Notes: generated by a model not told the origin, from the sequence alone. 64,000 bases of DNA from Aurantiacibacter marinus (GCF_001021555.1 NZ_LDCP01000001.1:310001-374000); one strand, 5' to 3'; positions 1 through 10,229 are shown, counted from the first letter of the stretch. Numbers and translations: made by a program.

Positions 1-1287
1 TTTCAGAGCGAACCAGAGAATGCCGGAGGCGAGGCAGACAAACACGCCGGTCGCGGCCACACCGATGGCCTGAACGCCGAACTGTGCACCCATGCTCAGC
101 ACCGCGCCGTCCACTTCGGACTGGGTGTTGAAGGCCACAGCAAGCGTGCCCCAGATACCTGCGAACAGGTGAACCGGGATGGCGCCGACCACGTCGTCGA
201 TCTTGAACTTGTCGAGCAGCGGAACGGTGAAGACAACGATCGCACCGCCCACAGCACCGATCAGGATCGAAGATCCGACCGAAGGTGCCAGCGGCTCTGC
301 CGTGATCGATACCAGGCCGGCCAGCGCGCCGTTCAGCGCCATGGTGATATCGGCCTTCTTGTAGCGCAGCTGCGTCAGGATGATCGCAGTCACCACGCCG
401 CCAGCAGCAGCCATGTTGGTGTTCACGAAGATCTTCGACACGTCCGACACGTCACCAACTGTGCCCATCGCAAGCTGCGACGCGCCGTTGAAGCCGAACC
501 AGCCGAGCCACAGGATAAACGTACCCAGGGTTGCGAGCGGAATGTTCGAACCGGGGAACACGTTCACCTTGCCGTCGGGACCGTAGCGGCCGATGCGCGC
601 GCCGATGATGATCGCGCCCATCAGTGCGGCCCAGCCGCCTGTCGAGTGGACCAGTGTGGAACCAGCGAAGTCGGAGAAGCCCATCGCATCAAGCGAACCG
701 GCGCCCCATTCCCAGCTGACTACAACCGGATAGATAAAGCCCGTCAGCACGGTCACGAAGATGAAGAACGGTACGATCTTCACACGTTCTGCCACGGTGC
801 CCGAAACGATCGAAGCTGTCGTGGCACAGAAGACCATCTGGAAGAACCAGTCCGACGCGACCGAATAACCTGTATCCAGATCAGCCGAGCCGACTTCCTG
901 CATCGGGTAAATCGTGCCGGCCATGCCGAACCAGCCGGCGCCGTCAAAGCCCGGATAGGCGATGTTATAACCCACGACCCAGAACATCAGGCCGGCGATC
1001 GAATACAGGCCGATGTTCTTCAGGCACTGGGTCGACACGTTCTTGGAACGGACAAGGCCCGCTTCCAGCATGGCGAAACCCGCCGCCATCCACATGACGA
1101 GAAACCCGCCGATCAGGAACAGCAGGGTATTGAGAATGTAGGCCGTGCCACCTCCAACAGCGTCTGCGGCCGGTGCTGCAAGTTCTGCCACAGGAGCAGC
1201 AAGTGCCGGACTGGATGCAAGCAGCGCTGCCGCGCCAACTCCGCCCATTTTCAAAAGTGTGCCGAATTTTGGAAAAGTGCTTTTCAT
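1..1287 (-). CDS. amtB: AmtB-type ammonium transporter (3' end cut by window edge)
   Basis: Inner-membrane ammonium channel; in bacteria it is gated by the trimeric PII protein GlnK. The 429 residues inside the window begin with a cleavable signal peptide ending near ASSPALA, followed by the alternating hydrophobic helices of the Amt/Rh family and family stretches such as AGFAMLEAGLVRSKN, WEWGAGSLDAMGFSDFAG and STLVHSTGGWAALMGA. The chosen ATG is at 1287; the reading frame is still open at position 1, so the cytoplasmic C-terminal tail is missing. glnK lies 32 bp upstream on the same strand, the classic glnK-amtB operon, so transcription should come from the sigma-54 promoter near 1709-1724. 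Family identity is very secure; affinity or ion selectivity cannot be read from sequence. Confidence 0.96.
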   Translation of the reverse strand, partial: MKSTFPKFGTLLKMGGVGAAALLASSPALAAPVAELAAPAADAVGGGTAYILNTLLFLIGGFLVMWMAAGFAMLEAGLVRSKNVSTQCLKNIGLYSIAGLMFWVVGYNIAYPGFDGAGWFGMAGTIYPMQEVGSADLDTGYSVASDWFFQMVFCATTASIVSGTVAERVKIVPFFIFVTVLTGFIYPVVVSWEWGAGSLDAMGFSDFAGSTLVHSTGGWAALMGAIIIGARIGRYGPDGKVNVFPGSNIPLATLGTFILWLGWFGFNGASQLAMGTVGDVSDVSKIFVNTNMAAAGGVVTAIILTQLRYKKADITMALNGALAGLVSITAEPLAPSVGSSILIGAVGGAIVVFTVPLLDKFKIDDVVGAIPVHLFAGIWGTLAVAFNTQSEVDGAVLSMGAQFGVQAIGVAATGVFVCLASGILWFALK

Positions 1288-1319
1288 ATTGCCTGACCCC
1301 CTGGTCACAATGTGGCTGA

Positions 1320-1733
<414 letters not shown>

Positions 1734-1789
1734 TCACGCGATTTCGCAGGGGAATGCCCAAGGGTTTCGGAACACGCTTTTATTGCAGC

Positions 1790-1804
1790 GCACAAAAAAC
1801 GTGC
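1790..1804. promoter_or_regulatory. NtrC-type enhancer site upstream of glnK
   Basis: Perfect dyad GCAC-N7-GTGC with an A-rich centre, matching the core of the NtrC consensus. It lies about 66-80 bp upstream of the -24 element, a normal enhancer position for sigma-54 activation. Only one site is evident; NtrC itself is not in the window. Confidence 0.6.
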
Positions 1805-1865
1805 ATGGCCGCTCAAGAATCGGGCAGAGACTGCCGATATGCCAGGCTAAAGGGCCAGACTTGAA

Positions 1866-1921
1866 GGGACGGCCTTACCGGGGCGGGTATACAGGGGCGG
1901 GCTTACAGGGACGGGCTTATA
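1866..1921. repeat. 14-bp tandem repeat, four units, at the 3' end of the EEP-family gene
   Basis: Four consecutive 14-mers start at 1866, 1880, 1894 and 1908: gggacggccttacc, ggggcgggtataca, ggggcgggcttaca, gggacgggcttata. The last unit contains the TAA stop of the minus-strand hydrolase gene (1917-1919); the other three lie just beyond its end, between it and glnK. It looks like a minisatellite; no function is evident. Confidence 0.7.
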
Positions 1922-2603
1922 GTGACAGGGTCACACGGATCGGCAGATGGTCCGAAGCGGCCCGCGCCAAGGCGGTGTTGTGAACCCGCATATCGATCAC
2001 GTCCCAATGCGGCGTGTGCATGACCCGGTCGAGCGCGAGCATCGGCCGGCGTGCAGGAAAGCTGCGCCCGGGCGTAATCATCTCCCAGTGCGCGGCGAGC
2101 CCGCGGTCCCCGCCAATTGGGCGCAACCATTCATTGCAATCGCCCAGCATGACTGCGGGCAGGCCCGGTGCGCGGCTGGCAGTGCAAAGATGCGCAAATT
2201 GCCGTTTTCGCCGCAGTCCGGACAGATCGAGATGCATGGCGGTGACGCAAATCTCAGCTGTGTCCGCTCGCAGTTTCGCACGAACAGCACCGCGCGGCTC
2301 GATCTGCGGCAGATTTTCCGCCTGGACTTCAGCAATCTCGATGCCGCCACGCACCAATATCGCATTGCCGTGCCAACCCAGGCTTTGCGGCAGCGTCGGC
2401 ATGGCAGCGACCTGCCAGCCGCGCTGCGTGATATCTTGCAGATCGAGCACGCTTTGCCGGTCGCCAAACCGGATATCGACTTCCTGCAAGGCGACAATGT
2501 CTGCTTCGAGCTGGTCAATAACATCAAGGGTGCGCATGGGATTGCGTCGCCCATCGCTGCCGATAGCCTTGTGAATGTTATAGCTGGCGAAGGTAAGTTG
2601 CAC
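1917..2603 (-). CDS. Endonuclease/exonuclease/phosphatase (EEP) family protein
   Basis: 228-aa metal-dependent hydrolase of the EEP (DNase I-like) superfamily. The family signatures appear in order: SYNIHKAIG with Asn near the N-terminus, LQEVD metal-binding Glu, the TAMHLD strand, LGDCNEW (GDxN), and C-terminal SDHLPI. No signal peptide is seen, so it is probably cytoplasmic. The start is GTG at 2603; no strong ribosome site precedes it. The PNPOx-like gene ends 19 bp upstream on the same strand, so the two are probably co-transcribed. The substrate (DNA, phosphoinositide-like or nucleotide) cannot be told. The stop codon lies inside a 14-bp tandem repeat, which may shift the C-terminus between strains. 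Confidence 0.88.
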   Translation of the reverse strand: MQLTFASYNIHKAIGSDGRRNPMRTLDVIDQLEADIVALQEVDIRFGDRQSVLDLQDITQRGWQVAAMPTLPQSLGWHGNAILVRGGIEIAEVQAENLPQIEPRGAVRAKLRADTAEICVTAMHLDLSGLRRKRQFAHLCTASRAPGLPAVMLGDCNEWLRPIGGDRGLAAHWEMITPGRSFPARRPMLALDRVMHTPHWDVIDMRVHNTALARAASDHLPIRVTLSL

Positions 2604-2622
2604 GGGAGCTTGGCAGGCGGCG

Positions 2623-3180
2623 CTATTCGCCCGCGATGTACCGGTCTGTGGCGCGTGTTGGCAGGCCGTCTATCGATGGCTTGGACTGAGAATACTTATC
2701 TGCCCACACATCCGGCTCTTTGCCGGAATGATATTTGACTAGCGTGTCGCGCGGCTTTTCCATTTCCATAACCGGCACGCCCCAGCCGCAACTGGTCTGC
2801 ACGCTTTCGACAGCGATATCGAAAATCTGCCGCGTTCCCGGCAGCAAGGTGAATTGCTCCGACAATTCGCTCCACCCGCTGTCCGCAGGAAGCACCGGCG
2901 TACCCCGGCCATAAATACGCAGGATCAAGGCGGGGTTCTGAAAATTGCAGAACATCACGGTGATGCGTCCATCAGCCAGCAGGTGGGCATTTGTCTCGTT
3001 CCCCGAACCCGCCAGGTCGAGATAGGCGACGCGGGCAGGCGAAATCACGCGGAACGCGTCATACCCTTTGGGCGACAAATTGATCCGCGCATCGGGCGCA
3101 GAAGTGGCCACGAAGAAGACCGGCTGGCCTTCGATCATTGCGATGTGTTTATCGGTGAGCGTGTCGGTGAAGTCTGCCAT
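2623..3180 (-). CDS. Pyridoxamine 5'-phosphate oxidase family protein
   Basis: 185 aa with the split-barrel flavin-binding fold of the PNPOx-like superfamily. Recognisable stretches are FFVATSAPDARINLSPKG near residues 23-40 and the barrel strand DGRITVMFCNFQNPALILRI near the middle. These match the stand-alone subfamily often annotated this way, not the vitamin B6 enzyme PdxH. A flavin- or F420/haem-dependent redox role is the family expectation; the substrate is unknown. The C-terminal third (SCGWGVPVMEMEKPRDTL) is typical of this subgroup. It sits between prfC and the EEP hydrolase, all on the minus strand, and probably shares a transcript with the latter. Confidence 0.85.
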   Translation of the reverse strand: MADFTDTLTDKHIAMIEGQPVFFVATSAPDARINLSPKGYDAFRVISPARVAYLDLAGSGNETNAHLLADGRITVMFCNFQNPALILRIYGRGTPVLPADSGWSELSEQFTLLPGTRQIFDIAVESVQTSCGWGVPVMEMEKPRDTLVKYHSGKEPDVWADKYSQSKPSIDGLPTRATDRYIAGE

Positions 3181-3211
3181 CAGCGCAAGCTACGCGGCAA
3201 TGCCGCGCCTG

Positions 3212-4756
3212 TCACCGTTCCTTGGTTGCCGAAAACTTCAAATCGGGATTTTTCTCTTCCTGATAGCCGACATCCCATGGGCTTTTCGCCATGAACACGA
3301 GATCGCCGTCCCGATCGCGCGCCAGATTGCCCTGATTGAACCGTTCAAAATCATCCAGCGCCGCATCCGGGCCTTTCAGCCAGCGCGCCGTGGCGAAGGG
3401 CGAAGCTTCCAGTGCGGCTTCCACCTTATATTCCGCTTCCAGCCGGCTGATCAGCACTTCCAGCTGCAACTGCCCGACCACGCCGACGATGCTTGATCCG
3501 CCGATCACCGGATAAAATACCTGGATGACGCCTTCTTCGGAAAGATCATCCAGGGCCTTGCGAAGCTGCTTGGTCTTGGTCGGGTCTCTCAATTGCACGC
3601 GGCGCAGGATTTCCGGCGCAAAATTGGGCAGGCCGGTGAAACGGATCTGGTTCTTCTCGCTCAGGGTATCGCCAACGCGCAAGGTGCCGTGGTTGGGAAT
3701 GCCGATGATATCGCCAGGCTCTGCCGTATCGGCAATTTCGCGGTCCTGCGCGAAGAACAGGATTGGCGAATGCACCGCGATGGGCTTGCCCAGCCCGCTC
3801 GGCGTCAGTTTCATGCCGCGTTTGAACGTGCCCGACACTTGCCGCATGAAGGCGATACGGTCGCGGTGCATCGGGTCCATATTGGCCTGCACCTTGAAAA
3901 TGAAACCGGTCACTTCGTCATGATCCGGCGTGATCTGCTGCTCGCCAGCAGGTTGCGGACGCGGCGGCGGGGCATAGCGGGCAATCGCGTCGATCAGCTC
4001 CTCCACCCCGAAGTTCTTGAGCGCGCTGCCGAAATAGACAGGCGTCAGATCGCCGTTGCGATATGCCTCCAGATCGAATTCCGGATAGCCCGCCTGCGCC
4101 AGCTCATATTCCTCGACATATTGCTCAGGAATGGTCGCATTGGCCTCCCGCTTGCCCAGATATTCCTTCGAATCGCCTTCGGGCCGCGCGACTTCGCCGG
4201 TGCGGAAATCCAGAATGCCCTCAAACAGTCCGCCCATGCCGATGGGCCACATCTGCGGGCTGACATCCAGCGCAAGCATGTCCGCAACTTCGTCCAACGT
4301 CTCGAAAGGATCGCGGCCTTCGCGGTCTACCTTGTTGACGAAAGTGATGATCGGCACGCTGCGCAGGCGGCAGACTTCGAACAATTTGCGCGTCTGAGGC
4401 TCTATGCCTTTGGCGGCATCGATCACCATGATGGCGCTGTCGACCGCGGTCAGCGTGCGGTAGGTGTCTTCGGAGAAATCCTCATGCCCCGGTGTATCGA
4501 GCAGGTTGAAGGTGATCGCCTGGCCTTCATGCTCTTTTTCGAATGTCATCACGCTGGACGTGACAGAGATGCCGCGTTGCTGCTCGATCTTCATCCAGTC
4601 GGACCGCGCCCGCCGCGCCTGCCCGCGCGCCTTGACCTCACCCGCCAAATGAATAGCGCCGCCTTGCAGCAGCAGCTTCTCCGTCAGCGTCGTCTTACCC
4701 GCATCGGGGTGCGAGATGATGGCGAAGGTGCGGCGCGGATTTACGGATGTGGACAT
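3212..4756 (-). CDS. prfC: Peptide chain release factor 3
   Basis: Translational GTPase that removes RF1/RF2 from the ribosome after peptide release. It is 514 aa, close to the usual 520-530. GTPase motifs are plain: P-loop SHPDAGKTTLTEKL (about residues 15-28), switch I around QRGISVTSSVM, DTPGHEDF (G3) and VNKVDREGRD (G4). The open frame extends to 4903, but the ATG at 4756 gives the family N-terminus and avoids overlapping the upstream epimerase gene. The ribosome site in front is poor. It starts 11 bp after the epimerase-like gene's stop, so it probably lies at the end of a transcript that includes pheST. Confidence 0.96.
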   Translation of the reverse strand: MSTSVNPRRTFAIISHPDAGKTTLTEKLLLQGGAIHLAGEVKARGQARRARSDWMKIEQQRGISVTSSVMTFEKEHEGQAITFNLLDTPGHEDFSEDTYRTLTAVDSAIMVIDAAKGIEPQTRKLFEVCRLRSVPIITFVNKVDREGRDPFETLDEVADMLALDVSPQMWPIGMGGLFEGILDFRTGEVARPEGDSKEYLGKREANATIPEQYVEEYELAQAGYPEFDLEAYRNGDLTPVYFGSALKNFGVEELIDAIARYAPPPRPQPAGEQQITPDHDEVTGFIFKVQANMDPMHRDRIAFMRQVSGTFKRGMKLTPSGLGKPIAVHSPILFFAQDREIADTAEPGDIIGIPNHGTLRVGDTLSEKNQIRFTGLPNFAPEILRRVQLRDPTKTKQLRKALDDLSEEGVIQVFYPVIGGSSIVGVVGQLQLEVLISRLEAEYKVEAALEASPFATARWLKGPDAALDDFERFNQGNLARDRDGDLVFMAKSPWDVGYQEEKNPDLKFSATKER

Positions 4757-4767
4757 GGCTTGCGCGG

Positions 4768-5646
4768 TTAGCGGGGGCGAAGTGTAACGTCCATGGTGAA
4801 GTGCCGCGCCGCGCCCGGCAGCAAGGACATGATCCCGCGCTTTTCGGAAAACTCGCCAGTGAAGCCGGCATCGTCCGCAATGCCCGCCCACGGCTCTATG
4901 CAAATATAGTTCGCGCCCGGTTTCTGCCAGATGCCGAGCATAGGCAGATTGCCGAATGCTATTTCCAAGGCCGGTCCGCCGGGTGACTGGTAAACCAGTT
5001 CACGGCTGGCAAGTTCATCCCAGATCATCGCATCTTCAACGAATTGATCGGGATGCAGCGCAAACGTCTTGTCAGCGACCGGACTGGCTTCGCTGCGCAC
5101 AATCACGCCATTGGTGTCGAGCCGCCTGATATCCGCCGGTTCATCTTCGGCGAAGATAATCCGGTGCTCCAGCTTCTCCCCGCCGCCGGGCAAGGGCCAG
5201 GCAAAGGCGGGATGGTAGCCGAAGCTGAAAGGCAAGGTCTCCTCACCCGGATTGCGCACGGTTGCGCGCATCTTCAACGTCAGCCCATCCAGTTCAAACT
5301 GCATGTCGAGCTCGAACGCGAAGGGATATGACGCCCGCGTTTCGGCATTGCTGGTAAGGCGGAACAGCACGCTGCTGCCGGTTTGCGAAACGAGCGTGAA
5401 AGTGCTGCGGCGCGCAAAACCATGCGTGTCCATCGCATAGCTGTGGCCGGCATGTCTGTACTGGCCGTTGTTCAAGCGCCCGACCATCGGAAACAGGAGC
5501 GGCGCGCGCCCGGTCCAGACTGCCGGATCGCCGTCGTACATGAATTCGCGGCCTTCGCCGTCTTTCAGCGACACCAGCTCCGCCCCGAAATGCGCAATCT
5601 GCGCTTCAAGACCGCCGGAGCGTATCGTGCTGACAGCCCCGCTCAT
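4768..5646 (-). CDS. Aldose 1-epimerase family protein
   Basis: 292-aa galactose-mutarotase-like beta-sandwich protein. Family marks include FGAELVSLKD, MDTHGFARRSTF with the conserved His region, and FGYHPAFAWPLP with the second His. These fit the LacX/YeaD-type branch of hexose or hexose-6-phosphate mutarotases more than GalM itself. No signal peptide. The ATG overlaps the pheT stop by 4 bp (ATGA), so it is translationally coupled to phenylalanyl-tRNA synthetase, a linkage without an obvious metabolic logic. The sugar substrate is not deducible. Confidence 0.88.
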   Translation of the reverse strand: MSGAVSTIRSGGLEAQIAHFGAELVSLKDGEGREFMYDGDPAVWTGRAPLLFPMVGRLNNGQYRHAGHSYAMDTHGFARRSTFTLVSQTGSSVLFRLTSNAETRASYPFAFELDMQFELDGLTLKMRATVRNPGEETLPFSFGYHPAFAWPLPGGGEKLEHRIIFAEDEPADIRRLDTNGVIVRSEASPVADKTFALHPDQFVEDAMIWDELASRELVYQSPGGPALEIAFGNLPMLGIWQKPGANYICIEPWAGIADDAGFTGEFSEKRGIMSLLPGAARHFTMDVTLRPR

Positions 5647-8033
5647 CCGCGCAGTTCCGCGCCTTGCTTGGCCGCTGCGGCAACCACCGCTGCGGTGATC
5701 GCCTTCAGCTCGTCATCCTTGTACGATTTCTCGCCCGGCTGGAGCGTCACTTCGATCGCGACCGATTTCTTGCCCTCCGGCACGCCTTGTCCGGCGAACA
5801 CATCGAACACGCGCGCATCGACGATGTTGTTCTTGTCCGCGCCCTTTACAGACCGCAGCAATTCGCCAGCCGCCAGATCGGCAGGAACGAGGAAGGCAAA
5901 GTCGCGCTTCACCGCTTGCAGTGCGGGCGGGGCGTAATCGGGCTTGGCAAAACCGCCTTTCCCCTTCTTGGGCGGGATCGCATCGAGATAGATTTCCACC
6001 GCCATCACGGCACCATCGACATCAAATGCAGCAAGCGTGGCCGGATGCAGCGCGCCAAAGCGGGCGAGCACTTTTTTCGGGCCGAGCCGCAAAGTGCCGG
6101 ACTGGCCGGGATGAAACTGGCCGCCGGCCTCACCCATCACCATCAGCTTGTCCACCGGAGCGCCAGCTTCCGCGAGCAGCGCCTCGGCCTCGCCCTTGGC
6201 ATCATAAGCGTCGAACATACGCGCCTTGCCGTCGGCCCAGCCGCGCGCAGTCTTTTCGCCAGCAAGCAGTACCGCAATCGTCGGATGCTCGTCGCTTGAT
6301 CCGTCAGCACTGCGCAAGTAACGGCGACCCACTTCGAACAGGCGCAGGCCGTCAGCGCCGCGGTCCATATTGCGTTTGGCGGCAGACAGCAGGCCGGGGA
6401 CGAGCGAGGGGCGCATCGTCTTCATGTCTTCGCTGATCGGATTGTCCAGCACCCACAGCGGCTGGCCATCCGAAAAATGTGCCGCCTGATCGGTGGGCAG
6501 GAAGGACCATGTGATCGCTTCGTTCAGCCCGCGCGCAGCAGCGGCGCGGCGCACGCGGCGTTCCAGCTTTTGTTCAGGCGTGGCGGTGGGCCGGGCAACG
6601 CCGTCCATCCGGGGCAAGGCGATGCTTTCCACCGCGTCCAGCCCGTGAATGCGCACCACTTCCTCCACCAGATCGGCGGGACCTTCAATATCATGGCGGC
6701 GCAGCGGGCAGGTGACTTTCCAATCATCAGCCACAACGAAATCGAGTGCCTCAAGAATGCGCTTCTGCTCGGGATCGGCAATGTTCACACCGCCAAGTTT
6801 CGCCGTCAGCGCAGGATCGAACGCGACCACTTTTGGATCGGCAGGAGGCGAACCGGCGCGCACGACTTCACTGGCTTCACCGCCGCAAATGCGCTGGATC
6901 AGGCTGGTGAGAATGGCGAGGCCGTCATCGAGGAAAGCCGGATCGACGCCGCGTTCAAACCGCGTGCGGGCATCAGTGGCAAGGCCAAGCTTGCGGCCCG
7001 TCACCCCGATGGCTTCGGGATCGAAATAGGCCACTTCCAGCAGCACATCGGTGGTTGCCGGCTGCACCGAGGAATGCTCCCCGCCCATGATACCGGCAAT
7101 ATCGTGCACGCCATTGTCGTCCGCGATCACCGTCATGCTGGGGTCCAGCGTGTAGGTTTTCTCGTTCAGCGCTTCGACGGTCTCGCCATCCGTAGCGCGG
7201 CGGGCAACCACCGGGCCGGACAGCTTGGCAAGATCATAGACATGCGCCGGACGGCCAAAGGCGAGCATCAGGTAATTGGTGATGTCCACCAGCGCCGAAA
7301 TGGGGCGCTGGCCTGCGGCCTTCAGCCGCCGCTGCATCCAGTCAGGCGAAGCGCAGTTGGTGACACCGCGAATGACGCGGCCATAGAAAGCGGGGCAACC
7401 TTGCGGATCATCGGTGCGGATCTCGACGGGGCACGGGAAGCTCGCCGCAATCTGCGAAGGTTCCACCGCTTTCAGCGTTCCAAGGCCCGCCGCCGCCAGA
7501 TCACGGGCAATGCCGTGCACGCCCATGCAATCGGGCCGGTTGGGCGTGATCGCCACATCGAAGACGGGCGAGGTAGCATGGTAATCGGCGAAAGACTGAC
7601 CGACGGGCGCGTCAGCGGGAAGCTCGATAATCCCGTCATGCTCTTCACCCAACTCCAGTTCCCGCACGGAACACATCATGCCGTTCGATTCCACACCGCG
7701 AATGGCGCTTTTCTTCAGCTTCATGCCATTGGCAGGCACTTGTGCGCCCGGCAGGCCGAGCACGCCTTTCATGCCAGCACGCGCATTGGGCGCGCCGCAC
7801 ACGACTTGCAGGGGTGCGCCTTCACCAGTGCTGACGGAAAGCACCTGCAATTTGTCAGCATCGGGATGCTTTTCAGCGGTGAGCACTTCGGCAACGCAGA
7901 AGCCGGCAAGCTTTTGCGCCGGGTCTTCGATGTCTTCCACTTCGATGCCGATAGCGTTCAGCTTGGCCGCGATTTCCGCGGTTCCGGCATCTGTTTCAAG
8001 GAAGTACTTGAGCCATTCGAGAGAGAACTTCAT
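5643..8033 (-). CDS. pheT: Phenylalanine--tRNA ligase beta subunit
   Basis: 796 aa, normal for bacterial PheT. It starts with [15 protein letters not shown], followed by the OB-fold EMAP-like tRNA-binding domain ([20 protein letters not shown], about residues 40-150), the B3/4 editing region, the B5 helix-turn-helix domain, and the C-terminal FDX-ACB anticodon-binding domain ([14 protein letters not shown], about 700-796). It forms the alpha2-beta2 enzyme with PheS. The start at 8033 overlaps the pheS stop by 4 bp (ATGA); a longer reading to 8198 would run through pheS and is rejected. The downstream epimerase gene is coupled in the same way. Confidence 0.97.
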   Translation of the reverse strand: MKFSLEWLKYFLETDAGTAEIAAKLNAIGIEVEDIEDPAQKLAGFCVAEVLTAEKHPDADKLQVLSVSTGEGAPLQVVCGAPNARAGMKGVLGLPGAQVPANGMKLKKSAIRGVESNGMMCSVRELELGEEHDGIIELPADAPVGQSFADYHATSPVFDVAITPNRPDCMGVHGIARDLAAAGLGTLKAVEPSQIAASFPCPVEIRTDDPQGCPAFYGRVIRGVTNCASPDWMQRRLKAAGQRPISALVDITNYLMLAFGRPAHVYDLAKLSGPVVARRATDGETVEALNEKTYTLDPSMTVIADDNGVHDIAGIMGGEHSSVQPATTDVLLEVAYFDPEAIGVTGRKLGLATDARTRFERGVDPAFLDDGLAILTSLIQRICGGEASEVVRAGSPPADPKVVAFDPALTAKLGGVNIADPEQKRILEALDFVVADDWKVTCPLRRHDIEGPADLVEEVVRIHGLDAVESIALPRMDGVARPTATPEQKLERRVRRAAAARGLNEAITWSFLPTDQAAHFSDGQPLWVLDNPISEDMKTMRPSLVPGLLSAAKRNMDRGADGLRLFEVGRRYLRSADGSSDEHPTIAVLLAGEKTARGWADGKARMFDAYDAKGEAEALLAEAGAPVDKLMVMGEAGGQFHPGQSGTLRLGPKKVLARFGALHPATLAAFDVDGAVMAVEIYLDAIPPKKGKGGFAKPDYAPPALQAVKRDFAFLVPADLAAGELLRSVKGADKNNIVDARVFDVFAGQGVPEGKKSVAIEVTLQPGEKSYKDDELKAITAAVVAAAAKQGAELRG

Positions 8034-9130
8034 GGCATGACTCCCACACCGCCAGAGAGTGTCGGCTGGTCTAGCCCGGAGAAGCCATAATGCTTCAGCC
8101 AGCGGGCATCGCCATCGAAAAAGGCGCGCAGATCGTCCATCCCGTATTTCAGCATCGCCAGCCGGTCCACACCGACACCAAAGGCAAAGCCCTGCCACTC
8201 CGCCGGATCAAGGCCGGACATTTCAATCACGCGGGCATTGACCATGCCGCTGCCCAGCAATTCCATCCAGCCGTGACCTTCGGCATCGCCGCTGCCGCCG
8301 AGGATGCGCTTTCCATTTTCGATTGCGAAGCCGACATCGACTTCGACGCTAGGTTCCGTGAAGGGGAAGTAGCTCGGGCGCAGGCGCAGGACGATATCGT
8401 CCGTTTCGAAGAACGCCTTCAGGAAGGTTTCCAGCGTCCATTTCAAATGGCCTAGGTGAATGCCCTTGTCGATCACCAGACCTTCAATCTGGTGGAACAT
8501 CGGCGTGTGCGTTGCGTCACTGTCCGACCGGTATACGCGGCCCGGTGCGATGATGCGCACCGGCGCGCCTTCCGCCATCATGGTGCGGATCTGCACGGGC
8601 GAGGTGTGCGTGCGCAACAACATCCGCCCTCCTTTCGGGGCGGTGTCCGGGAAGTAGAACGTATCATGCATCGCGCGCGCAGGATGGCTTTCGGGCATGT
8701 TGAGCGCGGTGAAATTGTACCAGTCGTCTTCGATTTCCGGCCCGGTCTTTACGGCGAAACCAAGGTCCGCGAAAATTTCCGCCAGTTCATCCATCACCTG
8801 GCTAACGGGATGGACACTGCCCCGCGGCGCTTCTGGTGCGGGCAAGGTCAGGTCGAGCGTTTCGGTCGCCAGCCGCGCCTCAAGCTCAGCGGCTTCGAGC
8901 TGGGCTTTTTTCGCGGCAAGCGCATCGGCGATCTGTGCACGCACGGCCTGGATGGCGGGCGCTGCGCTGGTGCGCTCTTCCGGTGACATCTGCCCCAGCG
9001 TCTTCAGCGCGGCGCTGACCCAGCCCTTCTTGCCCAGCGCGGCGAGGCGCTGTTCTTCCAGCGCGTCCACGTCGCTGGCAGCAGCGATAGCAGCGAGGGC
9101 AGTTTCGGTCTTCGATTGCATTTCAGTCAT
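8030..9130 (-). CDS. pheS: Phenylalanine--tRNA ligase alpha subunit
   Basis: 366-aa catalytic subunit of the class II synthetase. It has an N-terminal coiled-coil region, then the catalytic core from about residue 110 with [18 protein letters not shown], the motif 2 region ([32 protein letters not shown]) and motif 3 ([18 protein letters not shown]). The chosen ATG at 9130 gives [12 protein letters not shown]; an ATG nine bases later is equally possible, and the longer open frame from 9196 lacks family support. The AraC gene upstream separates pheST from rplT, unlike the common rpmI-rplT-pheS-pheT order. Confidence 0.96.
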   Translation of the reverse strand: MTEMQSKTETALAAIAAASDVDALEEQRLAALGKKGWVSAALKTLGQMSPEERTSAAPAIQAVRAQIADALAAKKAQLEAAELEARLATETLDLTLPAPEAPRGSVHPVSQVMDELAEIFADLGFAVKTGPEIEDDWYNFTALNMPESHPARAMHDTFYFPDTAPKGGRMLLRTHTSPVQIRTMMAEGAPVRIIAPGRVYRSDSDATHTPMFHQIEGLVIDKGIHLGHLKWTLETFLKAFFETDDIVLRLRPSYFPFTEPSVEVDVGFAIENGKRILGGSGDAEGHGWMELLGSGMVNARVIEMSGLDPAEWQGFAFGVGVDRLAMLKYGMDDLRAFFDGDARWLKHYGFSGLDQPTLSGGVGVMP

Positions 9131-9214
9131 GAGAACCAGTTTCCAGCGTGAAGGGCGCTCCGCTAGCGTTAAATCGCCCCGATGGCAAAGTGGCAATGCC
9201 GGTTCACCGCAGGC

Positions 9215-10117
9215 TCAGCCGCCCGGAGCGTCCAATGCCTGCGCTGGCGAGCCCAGCATTCTGGCGCGAGCGGCGACAAAGGAATTCATGACCGGGTGAT
9301 CCATCGCGGCATATTCGCTTGGCTTCATGCCCATGAAATTGGAAAACTCCCGGCTGAACTGCGCCTGGTCGTGATAGTGCGCGTCCATTGCGCCGGTCCA
9401 TTTCCCGCCGCTGTCCAGCATGAAGGTCGACAGGCTGCGTACGAAGCGCTGGCGGCGCAGCAATATCTTGGGCGTGAAACCGAAGTACCGGCAGCACAAA
9501 CGTTCCTGGGAGCGGGGATTGATGCCCGTGCGTTCTGCCAGGTCGGCAACCGTCCTTATAGTCTCATCAAGAAGCGCGCGGTGCACGCGCAGGATGCGGT
9601 CTTCGTCACGGTGGGGACGCATGTTCTGGCGCATCGCTTCCACAATGGCGAAGAAGTGCTTTTCGTCGGATATGGTATCATCGCACAGGATGTCGGCCAG
9701 AGGTTTGAAGCGGGAAAATGCCGGATGGTGTGTTCCATCCACCATCCTGTTTGCCAATTCGCTGGCATCGGCATCGAACAGACGCGCCCAGCCGAGCGGC
9801 AAGACGCCTATTCCCCACATTCTGGTGGAACCGATGGTAAAATGGGCAGGGTTTGAACTCGGACCGGTAGCGGCGTAGCGAGACTCTGAAAGAACATCGT
9901 CCCCGATTTTGGCCGTCGGGAGAGCGCCGGAAAAGAAACGGAGGCTCGCCCATTCGGGCTGCATGTAATCGGAAACCACGGTATCGCCGGGAAGTATCAG
10001 CGTCATCCGGTAAAAGGTGGTGAAGCAGCCTTCGAATTCGGCAGGCGGCGTGAAGAATCGGCTCTCCACCGCGGGCGCACCGGCCCCTGTCAATTCTTGC
10101 GATGATTGCGACGCCAT
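9215..10117 (-). CDS. AraC-family transcriptional regulator (rplT-pheS interval)
   Basis: About 300 aa with a C-terminal AraC-type double helix-turn-helix: the first helix pair around IRTVADLAERTGINPRSQER and the second around AHYHDQAQFSREFSNFMG, followed by MKPSEY. The N-terminal ~190 residues form a putative sensing domain with no ligand motif I recognise. The first ATG in frame is 10117; a TTG at 10153 would add 12 residues. It sits between the L20 gene and pheS on the same strand, with a stem-loop (10161-10186) in front, so it may have its own promoter. It resembles the second AraC gene at 11827 in architecture and in the FGxTPK-LRR-R motif. Targets unknown. Confidence 0.88.
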   Translation of the reverse strand: MASQSSQELTGAGAPAVESRFFTPPAEFEGCFTTFYRMTLILPGDTVVSDYMQPEWASLRFFSGALPTAKIGDDVLSESRYAATGPSSNPAHFTIGSTRMWGIGVLPLGWARLFDADASELANRMVDGTHHPAFSRFKPLADILCDDTISDEKHFFAIVEAMRQNMRPHRDEDRILRVHRALLDETIRTVADLAERTGINPRSQERLCCRYFGFTPKILLRRQRFVRSLSTFMLDSGGKWTGAMDAHYHDQAQFSREFSNFMGMKPSEYAAMDHPVMNSFVAARARMLGSPAQALDAPGG

Positions 10118-10160
10118 AGGGCGCCTAGTGACAAGGTTTTGTGTCCGGCACAAACAATTA

Positions 10161-10186
10161 GGGCGCCGGAATCGATACCGGCGCCC
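10161..10186 (-). terminator. Stem-loop after rplT, probable terminator or attenuator
   Basis: Perfect 9-bp GC-rich stem GGGCGCCGG/CCGGCGCCC with an 8-nt loop, 43 bp after the rplT stop. On the minus strand it is followed by TAATTGTTTG, a weak U-rich run. It could end or reduce rpmI-rplT transcription before the AraC gene. Confidence 0.6.
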
Positions 10187-10229
10187 TGAAATGTTCGATC
10201 ACTGTAATCGATAAGGCAGCGAAACCGCC

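Noticed and set aside
169-1296. 375-codon plus-strand open frame opposite amtB
   Set aside because: It is a shadow of the amtB gene: His/Arg/Asp-rich composition, no domain, and the minus strand encodes a clear ammonium transporter.
3593-4771. 392-codon plus-strand frame opposite prfC
   Set aside because: GC-rich antisense frame with no recognisable domain; RF3 on the minus strand explains the region.
6477-8090. 537-codon plus-strand frame opposite pheT
   Set aside because: Antisense of a synthetase, biased to His/Arg, no motifs.
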